Shown here piece after piece: positions 8,317 through 16,468 of a stretch of DNA of 64,000 nt (the stretch's first letter is position 1; the number at the start of each line of letters is the position of its first letter). The DNA comes from Clostridium minihomine. Lineage in GTDB: Bacteria > Bacillota > Clostridia > Oscillospirales > Acutalibacteraceae. The stretch lies in the NCBI RefSeq assembly GCF_900240385.1, contig NZ_OEQH01000005.1:186001-250000 (forward strand), given 5' to 3'. The position numbers and the translations under genes were made by a program. Under the pieces are notes generated by a model. The model was not told the DNA's origin. It worked only from the letters and a program-made list of their open reading frames with translations, and ran no database searches.

Positions 8317-9165
8317 TCAACCCACCTCCCGATACTCAACAACCTCACTCAACACAGCCGTTTCCGCGCAATAGTCGCACTGTTCGCAGCGCTCTGGCTC
8401 AATCTCTCCACGCTTGATAGCAGCAAATCGAGGTGCTTCGTGCTTTACGATGTCAAGGCAATAATCCAGCCGTTCCGGGGCAATCTGGCCAATTTCTAAG
8501 CGAGTCGTTTTTTGCTTGGTGGCGGCCGCAATCATAAACGGCAGCGTGTCGCCTGTATTCTGCCGGACGATCTCACGATAAATTGCGCCCTGATAGTCAT
8601 AACCCCAGTTAAGCCAATACGGGACGCGGTGGCCCTCAGCAGGATTCCAGATTGTTTCAAAATCTTTCATGATTTTCTGATCGACAATCGCCTTGCCGGG
8701 GTGGAAACTATCAATCTTGATTTTAAATGGTACACCCGCAATTTCTCCGGTCATGATAACCTGCTTTTGTCCGGCCATGTAGCGCATCATCATTTCATCG
8801 CGTTCGATGCGCTGTATAATCTGTTCCGCTTGTACATATTCAGATTTCAGCCCGCCGTCCTTTTTAAATAATGCCGGGTGCTGCGCTTTAAATAAACTCA
8901 GCGTACCCTCAAAATAAGCATCAACGTAGGAGCCGACTAGCAGCGCTGTGGTTTCTTCTTGCCGGTATTCGCCGCGAATTTCTGCCATAGCCGCAGCGGG
9001 GCAGGCCAGAAAGGACTTGAACTGGGACGCGCCCATATATTTGAGTTTGTTTTCGGGTGAAAAGTAGTTTTCAGAGGTCAGCAAAAATACAGAAGCGTTC
9101 GGGGAATACGGCAGAACAACTTGGCTGTTACTATTTGCATTATTCAAATCCGCTAAAGTTATCAC
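8317..9165 (-). CDS. RecE-like PD-(D/E)XK exonuclease
   Basis: A 282-residue protein of the phage DUF3799/RecE-like nuclease group. Visible are the MGASQFKSFLACPAA opening (about 44), LLVGSYVDAYFEG (about 75), FKIKIDSFHPGKAIVDQKIMK (catalytic D-x(n)-D-x-K, about 147-167), and the GYDYQGAIYREI helix. It closes with a C-x2-C-x2-C set near 255. Such enzymes resect double-strand ends and work with a single-strand annealing protein, probably replaced here by the next gene or the SMC-like ATPase. The GTG start overlaps the previous stop. Confidence 0.82.
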   Translation of the reverse strand: MITLADLNNANSNSQVVLPYSPNASVFLLTSENYFSPENKLKYMGASQFKSFLACPAAAMAEIRGEYRQEETTALLVGSYVDAYFEGTLSLFKAQHPALFKKDGGLKSEYVQAEQIIQRIERDEMMMRYMAGQKQVIMTGEIAGVPFKIKIDSFHPGKAIVDQKIMKDFETIWNPAEGHRVPYWLNWGYDYQGAIYREIVRQNTGDTLPFMIAAATKQKTTRLEIGQIAPERLDYCLDIVKHEAPRFAAIKRGEIEPERCEQCDYCAETAVLSEVVEYREVG

Positions 9166-9740
9166 AGCATTTCACCGTCCTTTTCAGCTGGGGCGGGTTG
9201 CTCCGACACATCTGCCAAAGGGTCAACCGGCTGTTCTGCCTTTTCTCGCTCGGCTCGCTTTTGAGCGCAGTCAGAGCAAAGTGGCTTCCCATATTTTTGC
9301 GTGGTATAATCAGCCATGGCTGGGGCTGTATACTTCCCGAACGGCTGAATCTCCTTGCTACAATCGGTACAAACCGGTTTCTCAGGGGTCTTGACGTCCG
9401 GTTTATACGGCCTGATGCGGAGTGCGTCGACTACATCGCCGAACGCTTTGACCTGCGCCACAAAAATTTGGATTTTGCAGCCACGCCAGTCCTCAATGTA
9501 CGGGGTTTTGTAGATTTTGCTGATTACTTTTGCATTCGTGACGTTCAACACCATAGGCTTGATATCGCGCTCTGCAAAGTGAACGACGGTGCACTCTTCC
9601 TTTTTTCCATCGGAGCCGATAACGGTTTCTTCCCCGACGGATTTAATCGTAGCAATCAAATCCTGCCCCGGCTCCAGAGCGTACGCTCCGAGATAATCCG
9701 GGTTTTGGAGTTTCTTCCAGTGGGTTTTATGTTCAGGCAT
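9162..9740 (-). CDS. Phage protein with OB-like region and zinc finger
   Basis: A 192-residue protein. Residues 20-115 are rich in beta strands (LIATIKSVGEETVIGSDG, then IQIFVAQVKAFGDVV), suggesting an OB-like fold. CTDC (about 123) and CSDC (about 155) could bind one zinc ion. The C-terminal tail is acidic. The ATG has AAGGAGGAACACC upstream. It immediately precedes the RecE-like nuclease in the operon and may be its DNA-binding partner, which is inference from position. Confidence 0.6.
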   Translation of the reverse strand: MPEHKTHWKKLQNPDYLGAYALEPGQDLIATIKSVGEETVIGSDGKKEECTVVHFAERDIKPMVLNVTNAKVISKIYKTPYIEDWRGCKIQIFVAQVKAFGDVVDALRIRPYKPDVKTPEKPVCTDCSKEIQPFGKYTAPAMADYTTQKYGKPLCSDCAQKRAEREKAEQPVDPLADVSEQPAPAEKDGEML

Positions 9741-9792
9741 GGTGTTCCTCCTTAAAATCTTGGCGGCGGCTCACCCCGCCGCCATCTGTTTT

Positions 9793-10524
9793 TTAAATGT
9801 CTATATCGAAACTGCAATCAATATCATCTTCGTTATCAATATCAATTTCGACCGACGTTTTGTTATAAACGAGATTCATAATAAACGCTTGGAATTTGTT
9901 TGGATTGATTCTAAGCGCTTTGTCTAAAGGTGTATCGCCAAACGTTACCGTACTAATCCAGCCAATATTGCGGGGCTCTTTATAGCCGCGATGAACCGTA
10001 AAGCGGAAATAATCATCATCTTTATAAGACGAATACCTTTCTTGTTTTTCTTTAGAAAGGGTAAAATCAATCCAGCTGTACTCCGGTTCGCGGTCGTTCA
10101 TTTCCGCAAAGAATGATTCTAAACTATATTTTTCTTCATCTTCTGTGGTATCGCAAAGCCATTCGCGGTACCTTTTGAAAATTTCAGAAAGTTTGATTTT
10201 GTCATGCTTTTTGATGAAAATTTGATTAAACGACTGCTGGATTTTTTGTGCTACATCGTTGCGCAGAGCACCCTCTGTGAGTTCTTTAACCTTTTCGGCA
10301 ATAAACCCGTTGTATGTTGTAAAATCTATCTTGTTGAGAACATCCGAAACGCTTTTGGAAACGGAATCTTCAACAGCACTGCGGATTTTATAACCATCTA
10401 AAGCGTTATCAATGGATTTCAAAACCAGCTTTTCAATATCGTCCTCAAGCTGTTTCTGGATTTGGCCACTCTTGTGCATAGAAATGATTTTTTCATCGGC
10501 AATCGCCTGAATATCTAAGTGCAT
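9793..10524 (-). CDS. Hypothetical phage protein
   Basis: A 243-residue soluble protein with a coiled-coil-rich N-terminal half and an acidic C-terminus ending in alternating D/I residues. The ATG follows AAAAGGAGAAATTTGT. Codon use is more AT-rich than the neighbouring nuclease genes. No family recognised. Confidence 0.6.
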   Translation of the reverse strand: MHLDIQAIADEKIISMHKSGQIQKQLEDDIEKLVLKSIDNALDGYKIRSAVEDSVSKSVSDVLNKIDFTTYNGFIAEKVKELTEGALRNDVAQKIQQSFNQIFIKKHDKIKLSEIFKRYREWLCDTTEDEEKYSLESFFAEMNDREPEYSWIDFTLSKEKQERYSSYKDDDYFRFTVHRGYKEPRNIGWISTVTFGDTPLDKALRINPNKFQAFIMNLVYNKTSVEIDIDNEDDIDCSFDIDI

Positions 10525-10570
10525 ACAAATTTCTCCTTTTGAATTATGATGTTGTTATTCGCCGTCCAAC

Positions 10571-11056
10571 TTATTGACTTTCTATCGCTTTGTAAAACTT
10601 ACTGCCCGGAATTTCACGAAACCCTTTTGGGATTTTAATTTCATATTCCGACTCAAAAGATAGATAGACCGTTCCTTTAATCTCAAAAATTCGGCTACGC
10701 GTTTTACCATAATGACCATCAAAGAAAAACGCCACAAACGGTTTATGCTTTACTTCCAGCCCTTTAGATTTTAAAAGAGAAACCCAAGTCTTATTTACTG
10801 TCGAATTCTTTTTAAACGCATACAGCCCGTTCTGGTAACCGTTTTCATTAAGCTGGTTGCCAAACTTCAACTTATCTTCTTTAGTAGCGCAAATCAAAAA
10901 CACTGTATTTTCAGCGCAATATTCTGTGGATTCTATTCCGCTTTGAATCATAAACCGCTTTACCAGTTCATTAACTTCCGCACAATTTGCCTTATAGTCC
11001 AAATATTCTTGCCGATGCGGAGATTCTTCGGTAACGATGAAAAACTTCTCGCTCAC
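10571..11056 (-). CDS. Hypothetical phage protein
   Basis: A 161-residue alpha/beta protein without recognisable motifs. The GTG start overlaps the stop of the SMC-like ATPase gene (GTGA), so the two are coupled. It is AT-richer than the ATPase gene. Confidence 0.6.
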   Translation of the reverse strand: MSEKFFIVTEESPHRQEYLDYKANCAEVNELVKRFMIQSGIESTEYCAENTVFLICATKEDKLKFGNQLNENGYQNGLYAFKKNSTVNKTWVSLLKSKGLEVKHKPFVAFFFDGHYGKTRSRIFEIKGTVYLSFESEYEIKIPKGFREIPGSKFYKAIESQ

Positions 11057-12489
11057 AGCTCCGTCACCTGCAATTCGTCGTCATTGGTTGTCCGGGTCGC
11101 GATAAACTGTAGCCCTTTGGCTTTGCACTTTGCGTACAGCTCCATGCGGGATTTGTCGTCCAGACGTTCGGTGCCATCAATCAGGATAATCTGCAGGCCG
11201 GATGGGTTTGAAATAGCCACATCAACGCACAAGTCAAGTTTTTCGCCGTCCGAAAGATTTGAGAGGGGCAGACCACGCACCAATGGGGTACCGTTTTCAA
11301 CCGTGAGCCCCTCTACCGGGATTTTTGCTTCTTTCAGAATTTGTCCTGGAAGCTTCCGAGCAAGTTCGATCTTTTCGGTGAGTGCGTCGGATTGCACCTG
11401 CAGTTCGTCAACTTCCTTCTGCGTCTGTACCATGCGAGCATACTCGTTGAGGTGCTTTTTCATTGCATCAGCGGTATCAATTTCACTCTGCAAGGCGGTA
11501 GTGTCAACTGGCTGCCGGTCGGCATACTCGTTCGCGACGCCAGTATCGGCATCCAGCTTGGCCTTAGCGGTTTCAAAATCAGCTCGGGCGAGTGCGACTT
11601 TGTCCTGCAATTTGGAATCCAGCGTGGCAAGCTTGTCCTCGGCGGCGCGAATCTCAGCCTTGAGGCGTTCAATGGTCTTTTCCAAACCTTCGCGCTCAGC
11701 ACTGATAGCGCCCTTTGCGCTACTGATTGCAATATCCCGGTCAGCTTGAATGCCGCGTAGCTTATTGTCATAGCTGTCTCGGAACATCTTGGCGCGCTGA
11801 ATTTTGCTGTTCTCTTGCTGGATTTTATTCAGCTCCTGATATTTCGCGCCGGTGTTGTACTGCTCCCATTTTTCGGCATTGTAGCCGTCGGGAATACTCA
11901 CCGCGATATCCTCTGCCATTTTGCGTTTAAAGAGCTTATCCGAATTAATCTGCTGCCGGGTTTGATAATACACTCCGTTCTCGGCCTGTATCTGATTTAA
12001 TACAGAAAGAATGTTTTGATGCCAGTCAACACCCTTCGGGATCTCTCCGAACCACTCCTGAATGGTGCTCATATCCCATTTGTAGTCGATCAGATTCAGG
12101 ATGATACGGTTCTGCTCGGCAATAGGTTTGCTGATAAATTCGACCGGGTTTAACTGCAGCGGCGTAATGATATCATTCAAAAACGTTTGAGGCCGGGGCA
12201 CGTTCAGCCCGTTTTCTTTCAGGTTAAGGCTGGACGTATCAAGCCCGGCCTTCTGCCGCCGGTCAATTTTTAGTCCGGTATCGGTTTCTATGATGATTTC
12301 GGCCTCGTCCGCGCCCTGCTTGACGATATAATCTCGGTCGGAACGGTTGGTCAAAGCAAACCGGATAGCATCCAAAACAGATGATTTGCCAGTGCCTTTG
12401 CGACCGGTCAACTCGACTGATTTATCAGAAAGCTGCGTTTCAGACACACCAAAAGCAGTACGGATTTTAATTAAGCTAGTTTTCGGCAT
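11053..12489 (-). CDS. SMC/RecF-like AAA ATPase
   Basis: A 478-residue ATPase. Walker A GRKGTGKSS lies near residue 30, a coiled coil spans about 170-380, the ABC-type signature LSDGEKLDLCVDVA is near 417, and Walker B IILIDGTERLDD near 440. This is the Rad50/RecF architecture in short form, typical of phage recombination ATPases that pair with an exonuclease. The RecE-like gene downstream is the likely partner. The ATG has GGAGGCTCCACAAA upstream and lies inside the end of the preceding gene (14-bp overlap). Confidence 0.85.
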   Translation of the reverse strand: MPKTSLIKIRTAFGVSETQLSDKSVELTGRKGTGKSSVLDAIRFALTNRSDRDYIVKQGADEAEIIIETDTGLKIDRRQKAGLDTSSLNLKENGLNVPRPQTFLNDIITPLQLNPVEFISKPIAEQNRIILNLIDYKWDMSTIQEWFGEIPKGVDWHQNILSVLNQIQAENGVYYQTRQQINSDKLFKRKMAEDIAVSIPDGYNAEKWEQYNTGAKYQELNKIQQENSKIQRAKMFRDSYDNKLRGIQADRDIAISSAKGAISAEREGLEKTIERLKAEIRAAEDKLATLDSKLQDKVALARADFETAKAKLDADTGVANEYADRQPVDTTALQSEIDTADAMKKHLNEYARMVQTQKEVDELQVQSDALTEKIELARKLPGQILKEAKIPVEGLTVENGTPLVRGLPLSNLSDGEKLDLCVDVAISNPSGLQIILIDGTERLDDKSRMELYAKCKAKGLQFIATRTTNDDELQVTEL

Positions 12490-12709
12490 TTTGTGGAGCC
12501 TCCAATCTTTTCAAATTTTCCTGCAAATCTGCAATCTGCTGGCTGCGGCAGGAAATCTTATCGTTGTATCGTTGGGAAATCAGTTCTACATGGGCAAAGT
12601 CCAAATACCGGCAACTTCGCAATACCGCAACGGTGGTGAGCTGCTCGTCTAATACTCGGTCACGCTCTTTCGTCAGGTTCTCAATCGCCTGCTTAATATC
12701 ATCAATCAT
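12476..12709 (-). CDS. Small coiled-coil phage protein
   Basis: A 77-residue highly helical protein (MIDDIKQAIENLTKERDRV) that probably forms a coiled coil. Its ATG overlaps the stop of the Spo0A-C-like gene and its end overlaps the ATPase start. It may assist the ATPase, judging only by coupling. Confidence 0.6.
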   Translation of the reverse strand: MIDDIKQAIENLTKERDRVLDEQLTTVAVLRSCRYLDFAHVELISQRYNDKISCRSQQIADLQENLKRLEAPQNAEN

Positions 12710-13047
12710 GCCGATTCCTCCATCCTCAGATGCTCCGCCAGCGCCGCAATAAACTCAGCGTTCGCGGGCCGCTTTTCTCGGGCACCTACAACCGGCCCGA
12801 ATACACTCGTCAGGGTGTTTTTGTCACAGCGAGCCCAGCAAATCTCAATTGCGTGGCGGATTCCACGTTCCACTTTTGAAGGGGTGGTCCCGTGCGTCTC
12901 GGCTATGGCTGGGTAGATGCCGGCGGTCATACTAAAAATAGCCCGGGGATTATCCAAGCAAATAGATAGCGCCGATTTTAAGTACTCGTATCCCAGCACG
13001 TGCGCTGGAATACCGATGCTCTGCAGCTTTAGAGCAATGTTGTTCAT
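12706..13047 (-). CDS. Stand-alone Spo0A C-terminal-type DNA-binding protein
   Basis: A 113-residue protein that aligns along its whole length with the effector domain of the sporulation master regulator Spo0A: LQSIGIPAHVLGYEYLKSAL at the front, AGIYPAIAETHGTTPSKVER in the recognition-helix region, GIRHAIEICWARC, and PANAEFIAALAEHLR at the end. There is no receiver domain, so phosphorylation cannot control it. The ATG has GGAGGCAAAAGTCA upstream. It could bind 0A-like boxes in host or phage DNA. Full Spo0A proteins are about 260 residues. The identification is from memory of the family. Confidence 0.82.
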   Translation of the reverse strand: MNNIALKLQSIGIPAHVLGYEYLKSALSICLDNPRAIFSMTAGIYPAIAETHGTTPSKVERGIRHAIEICWARCDKNTLTSVFGPVVGAREKRPANAEFIAALAEHLRMEESA

Positions 13048-13087
13048 TGACTTTTGCCTCCAATCTGCTATAATGCAGTTAAGATAT

Positions 13088-13273
13088 TTACTTGTGCGCC
13101 GCTTCCCGATTGCCGTCGGGGGCGGTTTTTCCTTTGTTCAGGGCGTCTTGTGTCGCTTCAAAGGTATTGCGGGTTTTGCGTTCCAGCTGATGCACTCTGT
13201 TAATAAGCCGGGCTTGAGATATCGCCAGCAAAACAAATAGCATAGCTAAACCGAAAATTAAGTAGTCGTACAT
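13088..13273 (-). CDS. Small phage membrane protein
   Basis: A 61-residue protein (MYDYLIFGLAMLFVLLAISQ) with one N-terminal transmembrane helix and a basic C-terminal region. The ATG at 13273 was chosen because AGGAGG lies seven bases upstream. A frame six codons longer lacks a site. Function unknown. Confidence 0.6.
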   Translation of the reverse strand: MYDYLIFGLAMLFVLLAISQARLINRVHQLERKTRNTFEATQDALNKGKTAPDGNREAAHK

Positions 13274-13287
13274 GGTGGGACCTCCTT

Positions 13288-13884
13288 TCATTGATTCGCT
13301 TTGAAAAATGCCTGTGCGAATCCGGGCGGGGTTATGGCGCGAATGGCAGCTCTGTCAAGTCCAAGGTGTGCGTATTCTGGGGGGCATGTTGGTTTTGACC
13401 ATCCCCGACCGTTGATGCGGCTGCCGTACTTTTTTGTTAGCCCCTCCGGTTTAGCGTGTACGGTCTTTCGCGGCTCCCGGAAATAGCCCCAAAGGTCAGT
13501 TCGCTTGATTTGTGGGTCGCCAAACTCCCAATGTTCAAATTGATATTTCGGGATACCGAGAAACTGCCGCATAAATCCCACTGGGTTTTCTAGCGCCCAA
13601 AACTTGAGTGTTCCAGCGATTCGACATTGCCAGACAATCCGCAAGCAAGCTGCCATAACCGGCACTGCGCTTTCAAAATCACGAGGTTTGTTGCCTTTTG
13701 CAATCGAAAACTCCGTACACGGCGGTGCAGCCAGTATGCCGTAAACATTTTTGGGCGGTTCGTATGTAAGCACATTGTAATCGGGTAGGGTAATCAATCT
13801 GACGTCATAACCGGCATCACGATACGGCTTACTCCACGAGCCTGTCCCGCCGCAAAGGTCGAGGATTATCTTATCCTGGTTGAT
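13288..13884 (-). CDS. Phage DNA (cytosine-5)-type methylase with non-standard start
   Basis: The frame encodes the SAM-binding motif LDLCGGTGSWS, then PPCTEFS (catalytic Cys loop), ALENPVGFM and a W-G-Y-F-R-E-P segment, as in short phage C5-cytosine methylase-like proteins of about 200 residues. The first ordinary start codon in frame (TTG at 13797) lies after the SAM motif and would remove it. Upstream, the frame is closed by TGA at 13891-13893 and offers only ATC at 13884 (reading I-N-Q-D-K) or ATA. Either a rare start is used, or the ATG was lost and the gene is damaged. Confidence 0.7.
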   Translation of the reverse strand: MNQDKIILDLCGGTGSWSKPYRDAGYDVRLITLPDYNVLTYEPPKNVYGILAAPPCTEFSIAKGNKPRDFESAVPVMAACLRIVWQCRIAGTLKFWALENPVGFMRQFLGIPKYQFEHWEFGDPQIKRTDLWGYFREPRKTVHAKPEGLTKKYGSRINGRGWSKPTCPPEYAHLGLDRAAIRAITPPGFAQAFFKANQ

Positions 13885-14042
13885 AGTGGTTCACTTCCTC
13901 TCCGCCAGCTTCCGCCGGCCTTATCACTCCCGCCGCTATGTACCGCTGCCGTAAATCACAGTCCGGGCAGACATAACCGGCGGGGCCTTGTCCTAATGCT
14001 GATGATCCAGACCCGCCCGCAGCGGGTGCAGGTGGCGGTCAC
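13871..14042 (-). pseudogene. Small zinc-ribbon gene split by a frameshift
   Basis: A GTG at 14042 overlaps the stop of the HTH gene (GTGA). The frame reads T-A-T-C-T-R-C-G-R-V-W-I-I-S and then runs into a stop at 13956. The neighbouring frame continues with GQGPAGYVCPDCDLRQRY to a stop at 13871-13873, inside the methylase start region. The two CxxC pairs would make one zinc ribbon if joined, so a single-base frameshift around 13990-14010 is likely. A sequencing error or programmed shift are alternatives. Confidence 0.5.
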
Positions 14043-14299
14043 GAGATTTTCTGTTGCTCAATTGGTGCTGCTCCGAGAATAACTTCCAACGGCATTCGAA
14101 GCTTTTGGCTGATACGCCGCAGCTCCGCTAACGTAAATCCCTCTGGATTTTTAAGGCGGTCGAACCACGTAGAACGGGAAACGTGTGCGGAAAGCGCCAT
14201 GTCATTATTGCTGTAACCGTTGATTGACATACCATATTTGATACGGCCTGTGATTTCACGGTCAGAGCGTATAGTGGGCGATGTGCGTAATTTGGGCAT
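14039..14299 (-). CDS. HTH (Xre/Cro-type) DNA-binding protein
   Basis: An 86-residue protein with a helix-turn-helix (NDMALSAHVSRSTWFDRLKN) followed by the ELRRISQKLRMPLEVIL helix usual in phage Xre-type regulators. The ATG has AGAAAGGAGTTTCTGCAA upstream. It is probably an early regulator of the leftward operon. Confidence 0.75.
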   Translation of the reverse strand: MPKLRTSPTIRSDREITGRIKYGMSINGYSNNDMALSAHVSRSTWFDRLKNPEGFTLAELRRISQKLRMPLEVILGAAPIEQQKIS

Positions 14300-14411
14300 T
14301 TGCAGAAACTCCTTTCTTATTGATTTACAGTCCCAATTTTGGTACTGAGCTTTTTCGAGGGATTGAAACAGGGGAGAGGGGAAGGTATACTGGTGTTAAG
14401 TTGCTGAACGG

Positions 14412-14600
14412 TTAAATCTCGCAAATCTCTATTTGTTCAGCGGATTGAATGACAATCTGAGAAACGATACTGCGGGCAGATAGTCCAGTTTCGCGCATTA
14501 GCTGGCGAATCATGACTTCTGCTTCGGGACTAATGCGGATATGCCCACTTAATCCAGCGCTTAAATCTGGTGTTTTGTGAACGGTCAACTTGATCGGCAC
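14412..14600 (-). CDS. Ribbon-helix-helix-like small protein
   Basis: A 62-residue protein (HIRISPEAEVMIRQLMRETG, then SARSIVSQIVIQSAE) with a strand-helix-helix pattern like a ribbon-helix-helix/CopG DNA-binding protein. The start is GTG with AAAGGGGTGA upstream. It precedes the HTH gene in the leftward operon. Target unknown. Confidence 0.6.
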   Translation of the reverse strand: MPIKLTVHKTPDLSAGLSGHIRISPEAEVMIRQLMRETGLSARSIVSQIVIQSAEQIEICEI

Positions 14601-14669
14601 GATGAATCACCCCTTTCTTGTAAAATTTTCCTCCCCGCGGTAAGATAGTGATCAGAGGAGGTGAGATAA

Positions 14670-15056
14670 ATGAGATTAAATCCAGACTGCGTTAGAGATA
14701 TATTGCTGTATATCGAAAACGCACCTTACAGAGAAATAATTACTCCAGAAGAAATTGTCGAAAATGTTTCGGGGTACAACCTTGATGAAATTGAATATGC
14801 ATGTGAGAAGCTTGAGGAAGGAAATTTGATTAACGCAGATATCAAAACTTATTCGGACGGAAACCTAGCTATCTATATTTCGAGCATCTCTTACAACGGT
14901 CACCAATTTCTCGAAAATATTAGAAAAGATGAAATTTGGGATGGCGTTAAAAACGTGGCTTCGAAAATAGGAACCAATTCACTGTCGGCTCTTTCTCAAA
15001 TTTCCTCTTCCGTGGTTTTGTCCCTCATCAAGGCTCATTTTGGACTAAATCTTTAA
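14670..15056 (+). CDS. DUF2513-family protein
   Basis: A 128-residue protein (MRLNPDCVRDILLYIE) with the conserved opening, the LDEIEYACEKLEEGNLI segment and the ISYNGHQFLENIRKDEIW segment of DUF2513, a winged-helix-like family common in Firmicutes prophages and islands. It has AGAGGAGGTGAGATAA before the ATG and is transcribed against the neighbouring early operon. Function unproven; a DNA-binding role is likely from the fold. Confidence 0.8.
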   Translation: MRLNPDCVRDILLYIENAPYREIITPEEIVENVSGYNLDEIEYACEKLEEGNLINADIKTYSDGNLAIYISSISYNGHQFLENIRKDEIWDGVKNVASKIGTNSLSALSQISSSVVLSLIKAHFGLNL

Positions 15057-15228
15057 TTAGGCGCTTTACTACAAAGTGGGCACACTCTTCTGTTTCTTTT
15101 TTTGACGGTTGAGTGTATCCGCTTTTTTCGATGTAATACACCATGGTCAGAAACAACACATAATTGTGAAACCACTTGAACAAAGAAAGCACCAGTAATG
15201 CCACAGAAAGCCAAAACAAAAACACCAC
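15028..15228 (-). CDS. Small membrane protein
   Basis: A 66-residue frame with an N-terminal hydrophobic helix (LFWLSVALLVLSLF) and a charged C-terminal half. It starts with GTG, with AAAGGAAG 12 bases upstream, and its end overlaps the DUF2513 gene tail by 29 bp. An overlapping frame (15053-15241) is also open. I prefer this one because its composition is membrane-protein-like. It lies downstream of the antirepressor. Confidence 0.4.
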   Translation of the reverse strand: MVFLFWLSVALLVLSLFKWFHNYVLFLTMVYYIEKSGYTQPSKKETEECAHFVVKRLIKDLVQNEP

Positions 15229-15251
15229 TTCGTCTTTTCACTTCCTTTCAG

Positions 15252-15341
15252 TTATTTCCCTAATATTGCAATCAAAGAAATAACGATAGATGGTATTGAA
15301 AAACATAGAGATAACCACCAGGGCGGCTCGTGCTTGAACAT
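15252..15341 (-). CDS. Very small membrane peptide (29 aa)
   Basis: A 29-residue frame (MFKHEPPWWLSLCFSIPSIV) with one hydrophobic helix, placed between the antirepressor and the 66-residue membrane protein with only short gaps. AAAGTGAT lies before the ATG. Coding status rests on position and start signal only. Confidence 0.35.
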   Translation of the reverse strand: MFKHEPPWWLSLCFSIPSIVISLIAILGK

Positions 15342-15357
15342 CTTTATCACTTTCTTT

Positions 15358-16164
15358 CTAAGCAGCATTCTTGTTGTAATAAACTTTATAGGACTTGCCT
15401 TTGTAAACAATTTCGCTTGGATACTTGTGGCAGGAAATCCAAGCGCACACCTTATCAACAACACTCTGCGTGTACTGCCATGTCGGCCCTGAATGCCCGC
15501 TGGATTGGCTTTGGAAAGGAACAAGCGTCTTTTCATCGACGTCAATTGATAGCTGCGTTATGATCGCAGCTACTGCCTGATTGTGCGGCTTGCCTGTCTT
15601 TGATACCAGCCCGAGCTCGTCCGCAATCGCTGTGCAGTCAAATAACTGCTTGTCCGTTTTGATGCCATCCAGAGGGATTTCCACACCTACGGGTGCGTAA
15701 AGGCTTTTGATTGCAACAGCCACATACTGCGGAGGCATACCAGCTTTTTCTAGAGTTTGTCCGATAATCTTTGCCGCCGTGTTGGTTGCACTAAGAGTGC
15801 GTTTTGCCGGGACAAGTTTCAAATCTCCTTTGCGTAAACCTTTTAGAATTTTGCGAATCCATGCGCGGAATTCTTTGGCTTTTGGCTGATTGGATAGCAT
15901 AGTTACTTCGTAAATGCCGTCCTCGGTGAAAACGCGGGTGTTATATTGCTTTCCGTCAGTAGCCGACAATTTGTCGGTAACTGAAAATTCCGGGGTTTTG
16001 AGATAAGAATTTCTTGTGAGCATCTTTTCAATTGCGTCTCGGCTTGTGTACTCCAAGCACCCCGCCAACTGGTCAATGGTCATAAACATGTCGTTACCAT
16101 TGCTGTAGATATCTGCTTCAACGGAACCAAAGTTTTCAGATTTCACTAATTGTAGATTTTTCAT
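15358..16164 (-). CDS. BRO-family phage antirepressor
   Basis: A 268-residue protein with an N-terminal BRO domain (VEADIYSNGNDMFMTIDQLA, YNTRVFTEDGIYEVTMLS, AKEFRAWIRKIL) and a C-terminal DNA-binding-like region. Such proteins counteract the lysogenic repressor or regulate early genes. The ATG at 16164 has AAAGGAG seven bases upstream. A TTG two codons earlier is poorer. An operator copy lies in the short gap between it and the Cro-like gene. Confidence 0.85.
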   Translation of the reverse strand: MKNLQLVKSENFGSVEADIYSNGNDMFMTIDQLAGCLEYTSRDAIEKMLTRNSYLKTPEFSVTDKLSATDGKQYNTRVFTEDGIYEVTMLSNQPKAKEFRAWIRKILKGLRKGDLKLVPAKRTLSATNTAAKIIGQTLEKAGMPPQYVAVAIKSLYAPVGVEIPLDGIKTDKQLFDCTAIADELGLVSKTGKPHNQAVAAIITQLSIDVDEKTLVPFQSQSSGHSGPTWQYTQSVVDKVCAWISCHKYPSEIVYKGKSYKVYYNKNAA

Positions 16165-16188
16165 AGCCAATCTCCTTTCTTCGTTGAA

Positions 16189-16416
16189 TTAAATAAAGTC
16201 ACGATTCGTGGACTTTAGATTAAAAAAAATTGCTTCTACAGAAGATGAATAATATTTTGCCAAGGCAACTTTGATTTCATCTCTAGGCATCCGTGCACCG
16301 GTTTCATACATTGCAAGCGCAGATAGGCTTATGTTGACTGCACTCGCCACTTCTTCTCTGCTTTTATCCCCGCGCAGCTTTCTCAACCGTTGCGCAACGA
16401 CTTCTAAATCAGGCAT
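16189..16416 (-). CDS. Cro-like HTH regulator
   Basis: A 75-residue HTH_3 protein (VVAQRLRKLRGDKSREEVA, then AVNISLSALAMYETGARMP) read leftward from the divergent switch. I chose the ATG at 16416, with AGGAGGACACCTA upstream, rather than a frame starting at 16500, which would lie over the operators. It should bind the same operators as the repressor encoded on the other side and favour lytic growth. Confidence 0.88.
   Translation of the reverse strand: MPDLEVVAQRLRKLRGDKSREEVASAVNISLSALAMYETGARMPRDEIKVALAKYYSSSVEAIFFNLKSTNRDFI
16199..16211. promoter_or_regulatory. Repressor operator copy O4
   Basis: TCACGATTCGTGG, a near-perfect dyad matching the other three operator copies. It lies over the last codons of the Cro-like gene, before the antirepressor gene. 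Confidence 0.6.
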
Positions 16417-16447
16417 TAGGTGTCCTCCTTTTCTATCTAGGGAAAAA

Positions 16448-16460
16448 TCACGAAACGTGG
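16448..16460. promoter_or_regulatory. Repressor operator copy O1
   Basis: TCACGAAACGTGG dyad just downstream of the leftward -10 element. A protein bound here would block the Cro-side promoter. Confidence 0.75.
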
Positions 16461-16468
16461 TTTTCTTT

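Noticed and set aside
10943-11749. Long plus-strand open frame of 268 codons
   Set aside because: It lies antisense to the SMC-like ATPase gene and has the composition of a shadow frame. The ATPase has clear motifs and a proper start.
15053-15241. Alternative 62-codon minus frame over the small membrane protein
   Set aside because: It overlaps in another frame. The chosen frame has a cleaner membrane helix, although the evidence is weak for both.
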